Source: an uncultured Oscillospiraceae bacterium (GTDB lineage Bacteria; Bacillota; Clostridia; Oscillospirales; Acutalibacteraceae). Taken from it: a stretch of DNA of 37,779 bases. The notes beneath the pieces are model-generated. The model did no database searches and was not told where the DNA came from. It saw only the letters and a list, made by a program, of their open reading frames with translations. Numbering within the stretch: position 1 is the stretch's first letter; each line of letters starts with the position of its first letter. A program made the position numbers and the translations under genes. Positions 1-7,668 of this stretch are shown piece after piece. Location: the NCBI GenBank assembly GCA_900543525.1, contig UQRS01000009.1:1-37779 (forward strand). The letters are read 5' to 3'.

Positions 1-59
1 GTGACCTGCGTCGGATCCTCAACCAATCCCTGCGCGATTGCAATCAGTAATTCTTTCAT
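1..59 (-). CDS. khpA: KhpA (KH-domain RNA-binding protein), N-terminal fragment
   Basis: Only the first 19 codons are inside the window; the gene continues past position 1. The visible residues (MKELLIAIAQGLVEDPTQV) match the usual start of KhpA/YlqC, a small single-KH-domain protein that pairs with KhpB and binds RNA in Firmicutes. The position directly downstream of rpsP is the conserved one (ffh-rpsP-khpA-rimM-trmD in many Firmicutes). The ATG is at 57-59; the Shine-Dalgarno is weak (a GGG about 8 bases upstream). A perfect AT-rich palindrome (75-92) lies just before it. The identification rests on a short stretch plus synteny. Confidence 0.75.
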   Translation of the reverse strand, partial: MKELLIAIAQGLVEDPTQV

Positions 60-74
60 TTCGTTTTACCCAAA

Positions 75-92
75 GCCTTTTTCAAAAAAGGC
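75..92. repeat. Perfect 18-bp palindrome GCCTTTTT-CA-AAAAAGGC
   Basis: Arms of 8 bp are separated by 2 bases, 15 bases upstream of the khpA start. Similar T/A-tract palindromes recur in other intergenic spots of the window (18626-18662, 20226-20242, 27285-27308). It could form a small RNA hairpin in the rpsP-khpA spacer or mark a repeat family; function is unknown. Confidence 0.6.
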
Positions 93-109
93 GTCCTTTC
101 CTTTTCAAA

Positions 110-289
110 CTATAAAGCCGGCCGAAACGGCCGAGCCGCAAAAGCGAAAACACAGTACAGTAGAAGGCATATGCAGCCCCTCCCCGGCGGCTTCACCGGC
201 GGCAAAGAGACAAGCCCCGCCCCTCCCGTGCTTTCACAGGATCTCTTTTTCTTGAAAACGCCTTCCCCTTTTGTCCGAAAAAGGGTCAT
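110..289 (-). CDS. Possible 59-aa small ORF in the rpsP-khpA spacer
   Basis: The reading frame starts at an ATG at 287-289, preceded by GGAGG (300-304 on the complement) at 10 bases, and runs 59 codons to a TAG. The product would be basic at the N-terminus (FKKKR) with a hydrophobic stretch near the C-terminus (CICLLLYCVFAFAA). I do not recognise it. In its favour are the Shine-Dalgarno and the unusually long 298-base gap it fills in a normally compact operon. Against it are its proline/arginine-rich, GC-driven composition and the lack of any known small gene here. Treat it as a candidate only. Confidence 0.2.
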   Translation of the reverse strand: MTLFRTKGEGVFKKKRSCESTGGAGLVSLPPVKPPGRGCICLLLYCVFAFAARPFRPAL

Positions 290-341
290 CCGGCGCCATC
301 CTCCCGCAGCGCGGCCGCGCGGAGGCTGACGCCTTCCCCTT
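258..341. repeat. 13-bp direct repeat and GC-rich hairpin in the rpsP-khpA spacer
   Basis: ACGCCTTCCCCTT occurs at 258-270 and again at 329-341. Between them lies a GC-rich self-complementary stretch around 300-325 (CTCCCGCAG... GCGCGGAGG), which on the minus-strand transcript would fold just downstream of the rpsP stop. No T-run follows, so it is not a normal terminator; it may be an mRNA processing or attenuation structure. Confidence 0.4.
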
Positions 342-357
342 CCAGAAGCCGGGAAAA

Positions 358-597
358 TTAAAGCACGCCGTTCTTCTTGAGCAGCGCCCGAACCGTATCG
401 GTCGGCTGCGCGCCGTTGGCGATCCAAGCCTTGGCCTTTTCGGCGTCGACCGTTACAGCGGCCGGATCCTTGGTCGGATCGTAAGTGCCGATCTCCTCAA
501 TGCAGCGGCCGTCGCGCGGAGAACGGGAATCCGCAACAACGATGCGGTAATACGGATTCTTCTTCGCGCCCATGCGGCGAAGTCTGATTTTAACCAT
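358..597 (-). CDS. rpsP: 30S ribosomal protein S16
   Basis: The 79-residue product has the S16 hallmarks: MVKIRLRRMGAKKNPYYRIV at the N-terminus and the SRSPRDGRCIEEIGTYDP block at about 25-42. S16 binds 16S rRNA early in 30S assembly. I chose the ATG at 595-597 because AAGGAGG stands 8 bases upstream; the GTG three codons earlier overlaps that Shine-Dalgarno. Length is normal for the family (about 80-90). It lies 61 bases after ffh in the ylxM-ffh-rpsP-khpA operon and has no promoter of its own that I can see. Confidence 0.97.
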   Translation of the reverse strand: MVKIRLRRMGAKKNPYYRIVVADSRSPRDGRCIEEIGTYDPTKDPAAVTVDAEKAKAWIANGAQPTDTVRALLKKNGVL

Positions 598-658
598 CTC
601 TTGCACCTCCTTGTCAGAATCTTTATCTTCATGGCTTTGTGAACCTTTGAAGCTAAGC

Positions 659-2008
659 TTACATCCCGGAAAATCCGCCCGGGAAGCGGCCGGGCTTCAT
701 CCGGCGGCCTTTCTTGCCGACCTTGCCCCCCAGTTGCTTGAACATCTTCTTCATCTGCTCGTATTGCTTGAGGAGGCGGTTGACCTCCTCCACCGAAGTG
801 CCGGAGCCGGCGGCAATCCGCCGCTTGCGCGAGGGGTTGATGATGTCCGGCTTTTCCCGCTCCTTCTCGGTCATGGAGTGGATAATCGCCTCCACTCGCA
901 GCATCTGCCGGTCGTCGATGTCGACGTCGCGCAGCTGCTTTTCCATGCCCGGAATCATGCCCAGAACCTGCTTCAGCGGGCCCATTTTCTTGATCTGCGT
1001 GAACTGGTCGAGCAGGTCGTTCATATCAAATTTGTTTTCCTTCAGGCGGCGGGCAGTTTCCTCCGCCTGCTTTTCGTCCAGCTGCATCTCCGCCCGCTCA
1101 ATCAGGGAGAGCATATCCCCCATCCCGAGTATGCGGGAGGCCATACGGTCGGGATGAAACTCATCCAGATCCTCCATCTTCTCCCCCGTGCCGACAAACT
1201 TGATCGGCTTGCCGGTCACTGCCCGGACCGAGAGCGCCGCGCCGCCGCGGGTATCGCCGTCCAGCTTTGTGAGGATGACGCCGTCAATCTCCAGCAAATC
1301 GTTGAAGGCCTTGGCCACGTTGACCGCGTCCTGTCCGGTCATCGAATCAACAACCAGCAGAATCTCGTTCGGGGAGACGGCCGCCTGAATGCGTTTCAGC
1401 TCCTCCATCAGATCGGTGTCGATATGGAGGCGGCCGGCCGTATCCAGGATGACATAATCGTTGCCGTAATCCCGCGCCTGACGCACCGCCTCAACCGCGG
1501 TAAGCTCCGGCTTCTGGGTACCTCGCTCGAACACCGGGACGCCGACCTGTCCGCCGACCACCTTCAGCTGATCAATGGCGGCCGGGCGATAGATGTCGCA
1601 CGCGACCAGGAGAGGCCGGTGCCCCTTCCCCTTCAGCATGCGGGCCAGCTTGGCGCTGTGGGTCGTTTTACCCGAGCCCTGAAGACCGCACATCATAATC
1701 ACGGTCGGAATCTTCGGCGCGGTGTTCAGCCGAACCTGCTCCCCACCCATCAGGGCGGTCAGCTCGTCGCGCACAATCTTTATAACCATCTGCGAGGCGG
1801 TCAGGCTTTCCATCACATTTTCACCGATGCATTTTTCGGTAACCCGGTTGGTAAAGTCCTTGGCAACCTTGTAGTTGACGTCCGCCTCCAAAAGGGCGAG
1901 ACGCACCTCCCGCATGGCCTCCTTCACATCGCTTTCCCGCAGTTTCCCCTTGCTTTTCATCCGCTTGAAAGCGGCGGCCAGCTTATCCGAAAGTCCTTCA
2001 AACGCCAT
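659..2008 (-). CDS. ffh: Signal recognition particle protein Ffh (SRP54)
   Basis: This 449-residue GTPase binds the signal sequence and SRP RNA and delivers ribosome-nascent-chain complexes to FtsY at the membrane. The N-terminal helical bundle (1-95) is followed by the NG GTPase: P-loop GLQGSGKTT at 108-116, DTAGRLHID, and TKLDGDTRGG with the TKLD guanine-specificity element. The C-terminal M domain is methionine-rich and ends GRRMKPGRFPGGFSGM. The ATG at 2006-2008 has GAGGTGA upstream. Length is typical. It follows ylxM by 65 bases and shares its promoter (2464-2492). Confidence 0.98.
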   Translation of the reverse strand: MAFEGLSDKLAAAFKRMKSKGKLRESDVKEAMREVRLALLEADVNYKVAKDFTNRVTEKCIGENVMESLTASQMVIKIVRDELTALMGGEQVRLNTAPKIPTVIMMCGLQGSGKTTHSAKLARMLKGKGHRPLLVACDIYRPAAIDQLKVVGGQVGVPVFERGTQKPELTAVEAVRQARDYGNDYVILDTAGRLHIDTDLMEELKRIQAAVSPNEILLVVDSMTGQDAVNVAKAFNDLLEIDGVILTKLDGDTRGGAALSVRAVTGKPIKFVGTGEKMEDLDEFHPDRMASRILGMGDMLSLIERAEMQLDEKQAEETARRLKENKFDMNDLLDQFTQIKKMGPLKQVLGMIPGMEKQLRDVDIDDRQMLRVEAIIHSMTEKEREKPDIINPSRKRRIAAGSGTSVEEVNRLLKQYEQMKKMFKQLGGKVGKKGRRMKPGRFPGGFSGM

Positions 2009-2073
2009 TCGACGTCACCTCACTTCAATCAAAATCGTGTTACATTATATATGGCCGATGCACCGGCCGGAAT

Positions 2074-2421
2074 CTACAGCGTCATTTTTTTGGCGAGGCG
2101 GGAGATTTTTGCCGCCGTGCGCCGTGTCTCCTCCTCCGGCGAGGCGGCCAGCCGCTCGCACAAAGCGAGAATCCTGTCGGCCGAGGCGGCCAGCTCGGCA
2201 GCATGCGCCGCGAGGGCGAGCTTTGCCTCCATCTCGGCAAGCTGATTTTCCGCCCGCTTGATGCCGTCCCGCGCCCCCTGCCGGGTGATCCCGGTATTCT
2301 CCGCAATCTCGGTCAAAGAAAGGTCCTGATTGTAATACAAATCCATCAGGGCGCGCTGCCGGTCGGTCAAAACCCCGCCGTAATAATCCAGCAGAACCGC
2401 CATTTGCAAATTCTTCGGCAC
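2074..2421 (-). CDS. ylxM: YlxM family putative helix-turn-helix regulator of SRP
   Basis: The 115-residue protein has the YlxM pattern: an N-terminal LLDYYGGVLTDRQRALMDLY block (residues 10-29) followed by a sigma-70-region-4-like helix-turn-helix (LSLTEIAENTGITRQGARDG). YlxM always neighbours ffh in Firmicutes, and in streptococci it has been reported to bind SRP components. The start is a GTG at 2419-2421 with AGGAGGGG 8-9 bases upstream; the ATG six codons later lacks such a site. The C-terminal part is alanine-rich and helical. First gene of the operon, 43 bases after the -10 box of the promoter at 2464-2492. Confidence 0.93.
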   Translation of the reverse strand: MPKNLQMAVLLDYYGGVLTDRQRALMDLYYNQDLSLTEIAENTGITRQGARDGIKRAENQLAEMEAKLALAAHAAELAASADRILALCERLAASPEEETRRTAAKISRLAKKMTL

Positions 2422-2442
2422 GCCGTCGCCCCTCCTCTTTCT

Positions 2443-2508
2443 CTGTAAAGGAAACTGCTATACAGTATACACGAGCCCGCCGCGTCTGTCAAGTATTTTT
2501 CTTTACAG
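2443..2508. repeat. Inverted repeat CTGTAAAG / CTTTACAG flanking the ylxM promoter
   Basis: CTGTAAAG at 2443-2450 and its exact complement CTTTACAG at 2501-2508 bracket the -10 and -35 boxes of the minus-strand promoter. The 8-bp arms are 50 bp apart. This could be a looping operator or chance; nothing else supports a role. Confidence 0.3.
2464..2492 (-). promoter_or_regulatory. Sigma-A promoter of the ylxM-ffh-rpsP operon
   Basis: On the minus strand a perfect -35 TTGACA (2487-2492) stands 17 bp from a -10 TATACT (2464-2469), 43 bp before the ylxM GTG. Strong consensus fit for a housekeeping operon. Confidence 0.8.
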
Positions 2509-2581
2509 CGCAGACTGACAAATCTGTACGAATTTACTAAATTTTGGCAGATTTATTTTACAGGAAAATTGTCGTCTGCTA

Positions 2582-2610
2582 TTGATTTAACAATATGTAT
2601 GTATTATAAT
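2582..2610 (+). promoter_or_regulatory. Sigma-A promoter of nrdDG
   Basis: A -35 TTGATT (2582-2587) and a perfect -10 TATAAT (2605-2610) are separated by exactly 17 bp. Transcription would start near 2617, leaving a leader of about 54 bases before the nrdD ATG at 2671. The spacer is occupied by an NrdR-box-like sequence. Confidence 0.8.
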
Positions 2611-2645
2611 AATTCAAGCTCAAAAAATTCTACCATATATTGTGT
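2588..2645 (+). promoter_or_regulatory. Pair of NrdR-box-like operators on the nrdDG promoter
   Basis: The core of the known NrdR box is CWATATATWG. Site A (core CAATATGTAT, 2591-2600) matches 8 of 10 and lies exactly in the -35/-10 spacer. Site B (core CCATATATTG, 2633-2642) matches 9 of 10 and is followed by TGT as in the extended consensus. The cores are 42 bp apart, four helical turns, so both would face the same side. NrdR is a dATP/ATP-sensing repressor of ribonucleotide reductase genes; its own gene is not in this window. Binding is inferred from sequence. Confidence 0.7.
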
Positions 2646-2670
2646 GGTTTTTGAAAGGAAGCAGCCATCC

Positions 2671-5043
2671 ATGATTACAACGATTATCAAGCGTGACGGC
2701 CGGGTCGTGCCATTTGACAAGGCCAAAATCACCAACGCCATCTATAAAGCGGCGCAGGCCAGCGGCGGCCGCAACGCGCAGACCGCGGCCGAGCTGACCG
2801 AGCGGGTCATCGGCTATCTGGAGGCGGTCGGGGACGACAACCCCACCGTGGAGGAGATTCAGGACGCCGTTGAGAAGGTGCTGATCGAAAGCGGACACGC
2901 CCGCACAGCAAAGGAATTCATTCTCTACCGCTCCGAGCGCACCCGCCGGCGTGAGATGAACACCCGCCTGATGAAAACCTATGAAGAGCTGACCTTCCTT
3001 TCCGCCCGGGATAATGAGATCAAGCGGGAGAACGCCAACATTGACGGCGACACCGCCATGGGCACCATGCTCAAGTACGGGTCGGAGGGTGCCAAGCAGT
3101 TTTATGAAATGTACGTCCTCAACCCCGAGCATGCCCGCGCCCACCGGGAGGGGGACATCCACATTCACGACCTTGATTTTCTGACCCTGACCACCACCTG
3201 CTGCCAGATTGACCTGGACAAGCTGTTCACCGGCGGATTTTCGACCGGCCACGGCCACCTGCGGGAGCCCAACGACATCGCCAGCTACTCGGCGCTTGCG
3301 GCCATCGCCATCCAGTCGAACCAGAACGACCAGCACGGCGGTCAGAGCATCCCGAATTTTGAGTACGCGCTGGCCAAAGGGGTTAAGAAAACCTATAAGA
3401 AAAACTATCGCCGCAATCTGAGCAAGGCGCTCGAGCTGCTGGGCGAAATTGAGAATGCCGACCAGATTACCTCCGACGTCATGGCCGAAATTGAGCAGAA
3501 TCTCGACCTCTCTCCCGAGCTCGCCAACGACAACGGCTATCATGAGGCCGAGGCCGAGCTTCTGACCAAGGAGTACCGCCGGGATCTGGTGGAGAAGTGT
3601 CAGGCCTATGCCCTGAAGTACGCCGAGAAGGAGACCGACCGCGCCACCTATCAGGCGATGGAGGCCTTTATCCACAACATCAACACCATGCAGTCCCGCG
3701 CCGGCGCGCAGGTGCCCTTCAGCTCGATCAACTACGGCACCGACACCAGCCCGGAGGGGCGGATGGTCATGAAGAATGTGCTGCTGGCGACCGAGGCCGG
3801 CCTCGGCAACGGGGAAACGCCCATCTTCCCGATCCACATCTTCAAGGTGAAGGAGGGGGTCAATTATAATGAAGGGGATCCGAACTACGACCTCTTCAAG
3901 CTGGCCTGCCGGGTCAGCGCCAAGCGTCTCTTCCCCAACTTCAGCTTTTTGGACGCCCCCTACAATCTGCAGTACTATAAGCCCGGCCGGCCGGAGACCG
4001 AGGCGGCCTACATGGGCTGCCGCACCCGCGTCATGGCCAATATCTACGACCCCTCGCGGGAGATTGTCAACGGACGCGGCAACCTCTCCTTTACCTCGAT
4101 CAATCTGCCGCGCATCGGCATTCGCTCCCACGGGGACATCAATCTGTTTTTTGAAGATCTCGACCGCAAAATCGACCTGGTCATCAACCAGCTGCTCGAA
4201 CGGTTTGAAATTCAGGCGCGCAAGAAGGTGCGCAACTATCCCTTCCTGATGGGACAGGGCGTCTGGATCGACTCGGACAAGCTCGGCCCGGACGACGAGG
4301 TGCGGGAGGTTTTGAAGCACGGCACCCTGACCCTCGGCTTTATCGGCCTGGCGGAGACGCTGGTCGCCCTGACCGGCAAGCATCACGGCGAGTCGAAGGA
4401 ATCGCAGAATCTGGGGCTGGAGATTATCGGTTATATGCGCCGCAGAATGGATGAAGCGTCGCAGAAATACGGCCTCAACTTCTCCCTGATCGCCACCCCG
4501 GCGGAAGGGCTGTCCGGCCGGTTTGTCCGCATCGACCGCGGGCTGTACGGCGAGCTGCCCGGCATCACCGACCGGGAGTATTATACCAACTCCTTCCACA
4601 TTCCGGTTTACTACCCCATCTCGGCGCTGGAGAAAATCCGGCTGGAGGCGCCCTATCACGAGCTGACCAACGGCGGACACATCACCTATATCGAGATGGA
4701 CGGCGATCCGACCACCAACCTCGACGCGTTTGAGGCGGTCATCCGCGCCATGAAGGAGGCCGGCGTGGGCTACGGCTCGGTCAACCATCCGGTCGACCGG
4801 GATCCCTGCTGCGGCTACACCGGCATCATCAACGACGTTTGCCCCAAGTGCGGCCGAACCGAGTGCGAGGATCATCCGATTGAACGGATCCGGCGGATTA
4901 CCGGCTATCTTGTCGGGACGCTCGACCGCTTCAACTCTGCCAAAAAGGCGGAGGTGCGCGACCGGGTCAAGCACAACGTCCTTGTAAAAGAGGGCGAGCC
5001 TTCCGAAGGGGCAGCCGAAGCGCCGGACGAGGGAAAGAAATAA
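2671..5043 (+). CDS. nrdD: Anaerobic (class III) ribonucleoside-triphosphate reductase
   Basis: The 790-residue enzyme reduces NTPs to dNTPs anaerobically by glycyl-radical chemistry. An N-terminal ATP-cone (about 1-95, TTIIKRDGRVVPFDKAKI start) gives allosteric control. Active-site cysteines are visible in TTTCCQIDL (near 177) and YMGCRTRV (near 449). A zinc site is formed by DPCCGYTG and CPKCGRTEC (710-730), and the glycyl-radical loop RRITGYLVGTLDRFN puts the radical at G745. The ATG at 2671 gives the standard N-terminus, with GAAAGGAA about 11 bases upstream; the frame opens further upstream but into promoter sequence. It is followed by its activase nrdG. Length is on the long side but normal for ATP-cone forms with a helical insertion (about 235-310). 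Confidence 0.97.
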   Translation: MITTIIKRDGRVVPFDKAKITNAIYKAAQASGGRNAQTAAELTERVIGYLEAVGDDNPTVEEIQDAVEKVLIESGHARTAKEFILYRSERTRRREMNTRLMKTYEELTFLSARDNEIKRENANIDGDTAMGTMLKYGSEGAKQFYEMYVLNPEHARAHREGDIHIHDLDFLTLTTTCCQIDLDKLFTGGFSTGHGHLREPNDIASYSALAAIAIQSNQNDQHGGQSIPNFEYALAKGVKKTYKKNYRRNLSKALELLGEIENADQITSDVMAEIEQNLDLSPELANDNGYHEAEAELLTKEYRRDLVEKCQAYALKYAEKETDRATYQAMEAFIHNINTMQSRAGAQVPFSSINYGTDTSPEGRMVMKNVLLATEAGLGNGETPIFPIHIFKVKEGVNYNEGDPNYDLFKLACRVSAKRLFPNFSFLDAPYNLQYYKPGRPETEAAYMGCRTRVMANIYDPSREIVNGRGNLSFTSINLPRIGIRSHGDINLFFEDLDRKIDLVINQLLERFEIQARKKVRNYPFLMGQGVWIDSDKLGPDDEVREVLKHGTLTLGFIGLAETLVALTGKHHGESKESQNLGLEIIGYMRRRMDEASQKYGLNFSLIATPAEGLSGRFVRIDRGLYGELPGITDREYYTNSFHIPVYYPISALEKIRLEAPYHELTNGGHITYIEMDGDPTTNLDAFEAVIRAMKEAGVGYGSVNHPVDRDPCCGYTGIINDVCPKCGRTECEDHPIERIRRITGYLVGTLDRFNSAKKAEVRDRVKHNVLVKEGEPSEGAAEAPDEGKK

Positions 5044-5065
5044 ACCAAAGGAAAAATATCTGGCG

Positions 5066-5107
5066 GGCGGAGTTTGCCGGAAGGCGCACGGACTCCGCCT
5101 GTCTTTT
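5066..5107 (+). terminator. Hairpin with T-run between nrdD and nrdG
   Basis: Arms GGCGGAGT (5066-5073) and ACTCCGCC (5092-5099) are extended by G-U and C-G pairs, enclose an inner GCC-GGAA-GGC hairpin, and are followed by TGTCTTTTT. It begins 22 bases after the nrdD stop. It can lower nrdG expression relative to nrdD as a leaky terminator or processing hairpin; no separate nrdG promoter is evident. Confidence 0.55.
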
Positions 5108-5126
5108 TGAAAGCTGATGAAATACT

Positions 5127-5648
5127 TTGTATAATTCGGACAAACTGTATATAGCCGGCGTTATCAAGGAATCCATTGTCGACGGCCCCGGCTATCGCTA
5201 CACCGTCTTTGCACAGGGCTGCCCCCATCACTGCGAGGGCTGCCACAATCCGCAGACCCACCCTTTTTCCGGCGGGCGGGAGGCCGATCTTGACGCCATC
5301 GCGAAGGAGGTTGCCGAAAACATCCTGCTCAAGGGGATCACCTTCTCCGGCGGGGAGCCGTTTTGTCAGGCCAAGCCTTTTGCGAGGCTGGCGCGTCTCG
5401 TGCACGGGATAAAAAAGGATGTTATCAGCTACTCGGGATATACCTTTGAGGAGTTGATCGCCGGCGCAAATGCGGAAAACGGCTGGCGCGAGCTGCTCGA
5501 CAACATTGATTATCTGGTGGACGGAAAATTCATCCTGGCGCAGAAAACCCTGCTGCTCAAATTCCGCGGCAGCCGCAACCAGCGGATCATCGACGTTCCC
5601 GCCTCCCTGCAAAAGGGAGAGGTTATCCTCGCCCCCTTTAACGACTGA
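5127..5648 (+). CDS. nrdG: Anaerobic ribonucleotide reductase-activating protein (radical SAM)
   Basis: The 173-residue product generates the glycyl radical on NrdD using S-adenosylmethionine and a 4Fe-4S cluster. The radical-SAM motif CxxxCxxC is C32-PHH-C36-EG-C39 within QGCPHHCEGCHNPQTH; the SAM-contact GGEP follows in ITFSGGEPF. The start is the weak point. The best-fitting codon is TTG at 5127 (LYNSDKLYIAG), without a clear Shine-Dalgarno. An ATG at 5117 in another frame opens a five-codon mini-cistron (stop TAA 5132-5134) that overlaps the TTG, which suggests coupled initiation or a changed start. The core from KLYIAGVIKES onward is intact. Confidence 0.93.
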   Translation: MYNSDKLYIAGVIKESIVDGPGYRYTVFAQGCPHHCEGCHNPQTHPFSGGREADLDAIAKEVAENILLKGITFSGGEPFCQAKPFARLARLVHGIKKDVISYSGYTFEELIAGANAENGWRELLDNIDYLVDGKFILAQKTLLLKFRGSRNQRIIDVPASLQKGEVILAPFND

Positions 5649-5682
5649 TTTTACCGCCGATGACCGGGAGGCAGAAGGGATA

Positions 5683-5718
5683 GCGGGCAAAAGCCCGCAC
5701 CGGCCGGCGCTGTTTTTT
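5683..5718 (+). terminator. Probable terminator after nrdG
   Basis: GCGGGC-AAAA-GCCCGC (5683-5698) forms a tight hairpin. Flanking CGCCG/CGGCG and CCGG elements can extend it, and TGTTTTTT follows at 5711-5718. The T-run is 12 bases from the inner stem, so the exact fold is uncertain. Confidence 0.45.
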
Positions 5719-5849
5719 CGGGTGATTTATAAGGCGCAGGCGAACCGACGCCCATTTAAGAAAACGCCCCGGAAACCCGGGTCGACAAGCCCGCCTCCGG
5801 CGATCGGCGGTACGCCTTCTGCATAAAGATTTTGGGAGTTGCTTTACAC

Positions 5850-7457
5850 ATGTCTAACCGATTTCGACCGCTTCAAAAATGGATAGCCGCATTGCTGGCG
5901 GCGGCGCTGCTTTTCTCCCTCTCCGGATGCTCCGACGGCAAGGCCGACGCCGTCGTCCGGTTCGAGCTGGACGCGCTGCCGACCACCTTCGACCCGCAGC
6001 TCGCCTCCTCCTACGCCGAGCTGCTGGCTGTCCGCAATCTGTACGAGGGGCTTTTCCGCCTCGACAACGACGGAAAGGCTGTCCCGGCCGCCGCCGCAAG
6101 CTATGACGTTTCAGACGACGGGCTGCTATACACCTTCCACCTGCGGGAGGGGGTGCAGTGGCGGAATGAGACGCCGCTTACCGCAGCCGATTTTGTATAC
6201 GGCCTCCAGCGGGCGGCCGACCCGGTGACCCGGGCGCCCTTTGCCGACGAGCTCCGCTGCATTCAGAATTTTTCCGCCGCCCTGTCGGGGAGCGTCCTCC
6301 CCAGCCAGATCGGCGTTACGGCGCTCGACAACCAAACTTTGCAAATCCAGCTGGCTTTCGCCGACCCGGAGTTTTTTGAGGTTCTGGCCTCCGCCGTGGC
6401 GATGCCCTGCAACCGGCAGTTTTTCGACAGCGCGGGCGGGCAGTACGGCCTCGTCGCGGACAAGGTGCTGACCAACGGCTCCTTCCGCCTCTATTCCTGG
6501 CAGGAATCCCTCGTCCGGTTGAGCATCAGCACCGCCTACAAAGGGGCGTACGCCGCAAAAATCGGCGCGGTTATCTTCACCCTCGCCGACAGCAAGGCGA
6601 CCGACACCCGGGCTGACCGCATTGCGGCCGGAACAATCGACGTCGGACGCATCACCGACGCGGAGTATGAGGCTGTGGGCAAAAGCCTCTCTGTCACTTC
6701 GTTTGAGGATATTTCCTATATCCTGGTGTTCAACCCGGCCAGCTCGCTTGGAAAAGGGGACATCGCCGGTATTCTGACCCGGGCGTTCGACCGCAGCCGG
6801 TTCGAGGACGGGCTGCACGACTATCTGACCACGGCCGGGTCGCTGATCCCCTCCGCCCTCACCTTGGGGGGAGAGAGCTATCGTTCGCTTTCACAGGTGT
6901 CCTACAGCTTCTCCTACGATCCCGCGGGGGCGAAGGCAGACCTGCTTGCGGCGGTATCCGATCTGCCGGACGGCAAGCTGCCCTCCATCACCCTGCTCTA
7001 CCCCGACACGCCGGGCGTATCGGACATTGCGACCGCGATCGCCCTCGACTGGCAGGAGAATTTGGGCGCTTATGTCAACATCAACGCTGACACGGCTGAG
7101 AAAATCCGTTCCCGCGTTTCTTCCGGAAGCTATCAGGTCGCCATTCTGCCGATCACCTCGGCCGACAACACCGTTTCCGGCTTTTTTGAAAATTTTGTCA
7201 CCGGAAGCAGCGTCAACCGCTCCGGCTTTTCCGATCCCGCCTTTGACGCTGCGGCCGCCCGGCTGACCGAGCAGCTGCACACCGACGCGGCGCTGGCAGC
7301 CGCGATGGAGGCTGAGCAGATTCTGGCAAACAGTCGGCTGATTACGCCGCTTGCCTTCGGGCACACGCGGTACGCCGTCTCCTCCGGGGTGAGGAAGATC
7401 GGTTTTTCGCTGACCGGCGGCGCAGTTGACTTTGCCTTTGTGGAGAAGAAGAGCTGA
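5850..7457 (+). CDS. Peptide-type ABC transporter solute-binding lipoprotein (SBP family 5)
   Basis: The 535-residue protein has a lipoprotein signal: basic MSNRFRPLQK, a hydrophobic core, and the lipobox LSGC with lipidation at C27. The mature part follows the family 5 (OppA/DppA-like) pattern: FELDALPTTFDPQLASSYAE near the N-terminus, then LYEGLFRLDNDGKAVPAAAASYDVSDDGLLYTFHLREGV-type text and TAADFVYGLQRAADP. Such proteins sit on the outer face of the membrane and bind oligopeptides or similar ligands. I chose the ATG at 5850 (GGGAG 11 bases upstream) because it starts the signal peptide; a TTG at 5832 is in frame. No permease or ATPase gene is adjacent, so the partner transporter must be elsewhere, or the protein acts as a receptor. 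Ligand cannot be told. Confidence 0.88.
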   Translation: MSNRFRPLQKWIAALLAAALLFSLSGCSDGKADAVVRFELDALPTTFDPQLASSYAELLAVRNLYEGLFRLDNDGKAVPAAAASYDVSDDGLLYTFHLREGVQWRNETPLTAADFVYGLQRAADPVTRAPFADELRCIQNFSAALSGSVLPSQIGVTALDNQTLQIQLAFADPEFFEVLASAVAMPCNRQFFDSAGGQYGLVADKVLTNGSFRLYSWQESLVRLSISTAYKGAYAAKIGAVIFTLADSKATDTRADRIAAGTIDVGRITDAEYEAVGKSLSVTSFEDISYILVFNPASSLGKGDIAGILTRAFDRSRFEDGLHDYLTTAGSLIPSALTLGGESYRSLSQVSYSFSYDPAGAKADLLAAVSDLPDGKLPSITLLYPDTPGVSDIATAIALDWQENLGAYVNINADTAEKIRSRVSSGSYQVAILPITSADNTVSGFFENFVTGSSVNRSGFSDPAFDAAAARLTEQLHTDAALAAAMEAEQILANSRLITPLAFGHTRYAVSSGVRKIGFSLTGGAVDFAFVEKKS

Positions 7458-7570
7458 CAGAAGGCCGGGAAGCGCCTCCCGAGCGGGTGTTTCCTTTTCC
7501 GGCCGACCGACCCACTCTGCGAAGTCCGGTGGGCAGGGGGCAAGCAATTCCCTCATGCGATGGTATAACA

Positions 7571-7618
7571 AAAAAACAGGTCCGAATTTTAAAACGTTCG
7601 GACCTGTTTTTTATTTTT
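7571..7618. terminator. Strong bidirectional terminator
   Basis: Sixteen-base arms (7571-7586 and 7597-7612; central part CAGGTCCGAA/TTCGGACCTG with A6 and T6 tails) flank a 10-base loop and are followed by further T's. It serves the plus-strand solute-binding protein gene and the convergent minus-strand SGNH hydrolase gene. Confidence 0.92.
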
Positions 7619-7668
7619 CGCTATAATTTTCTGCTATAAAAGCCGTGCGGCCCCGTACACCTATGCGT

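Noticed and set aside
572..2245. Long open frame antisense to ffh (557 codons)
   Set aside because: It mirrors the ffh gene in a GC-rich genome, has no family pattern and crosses the ylxM-ffh junction. The same holds for long antisense frames over nrdD, addA, addB, both ABC genes, the U32 gene and mltG.
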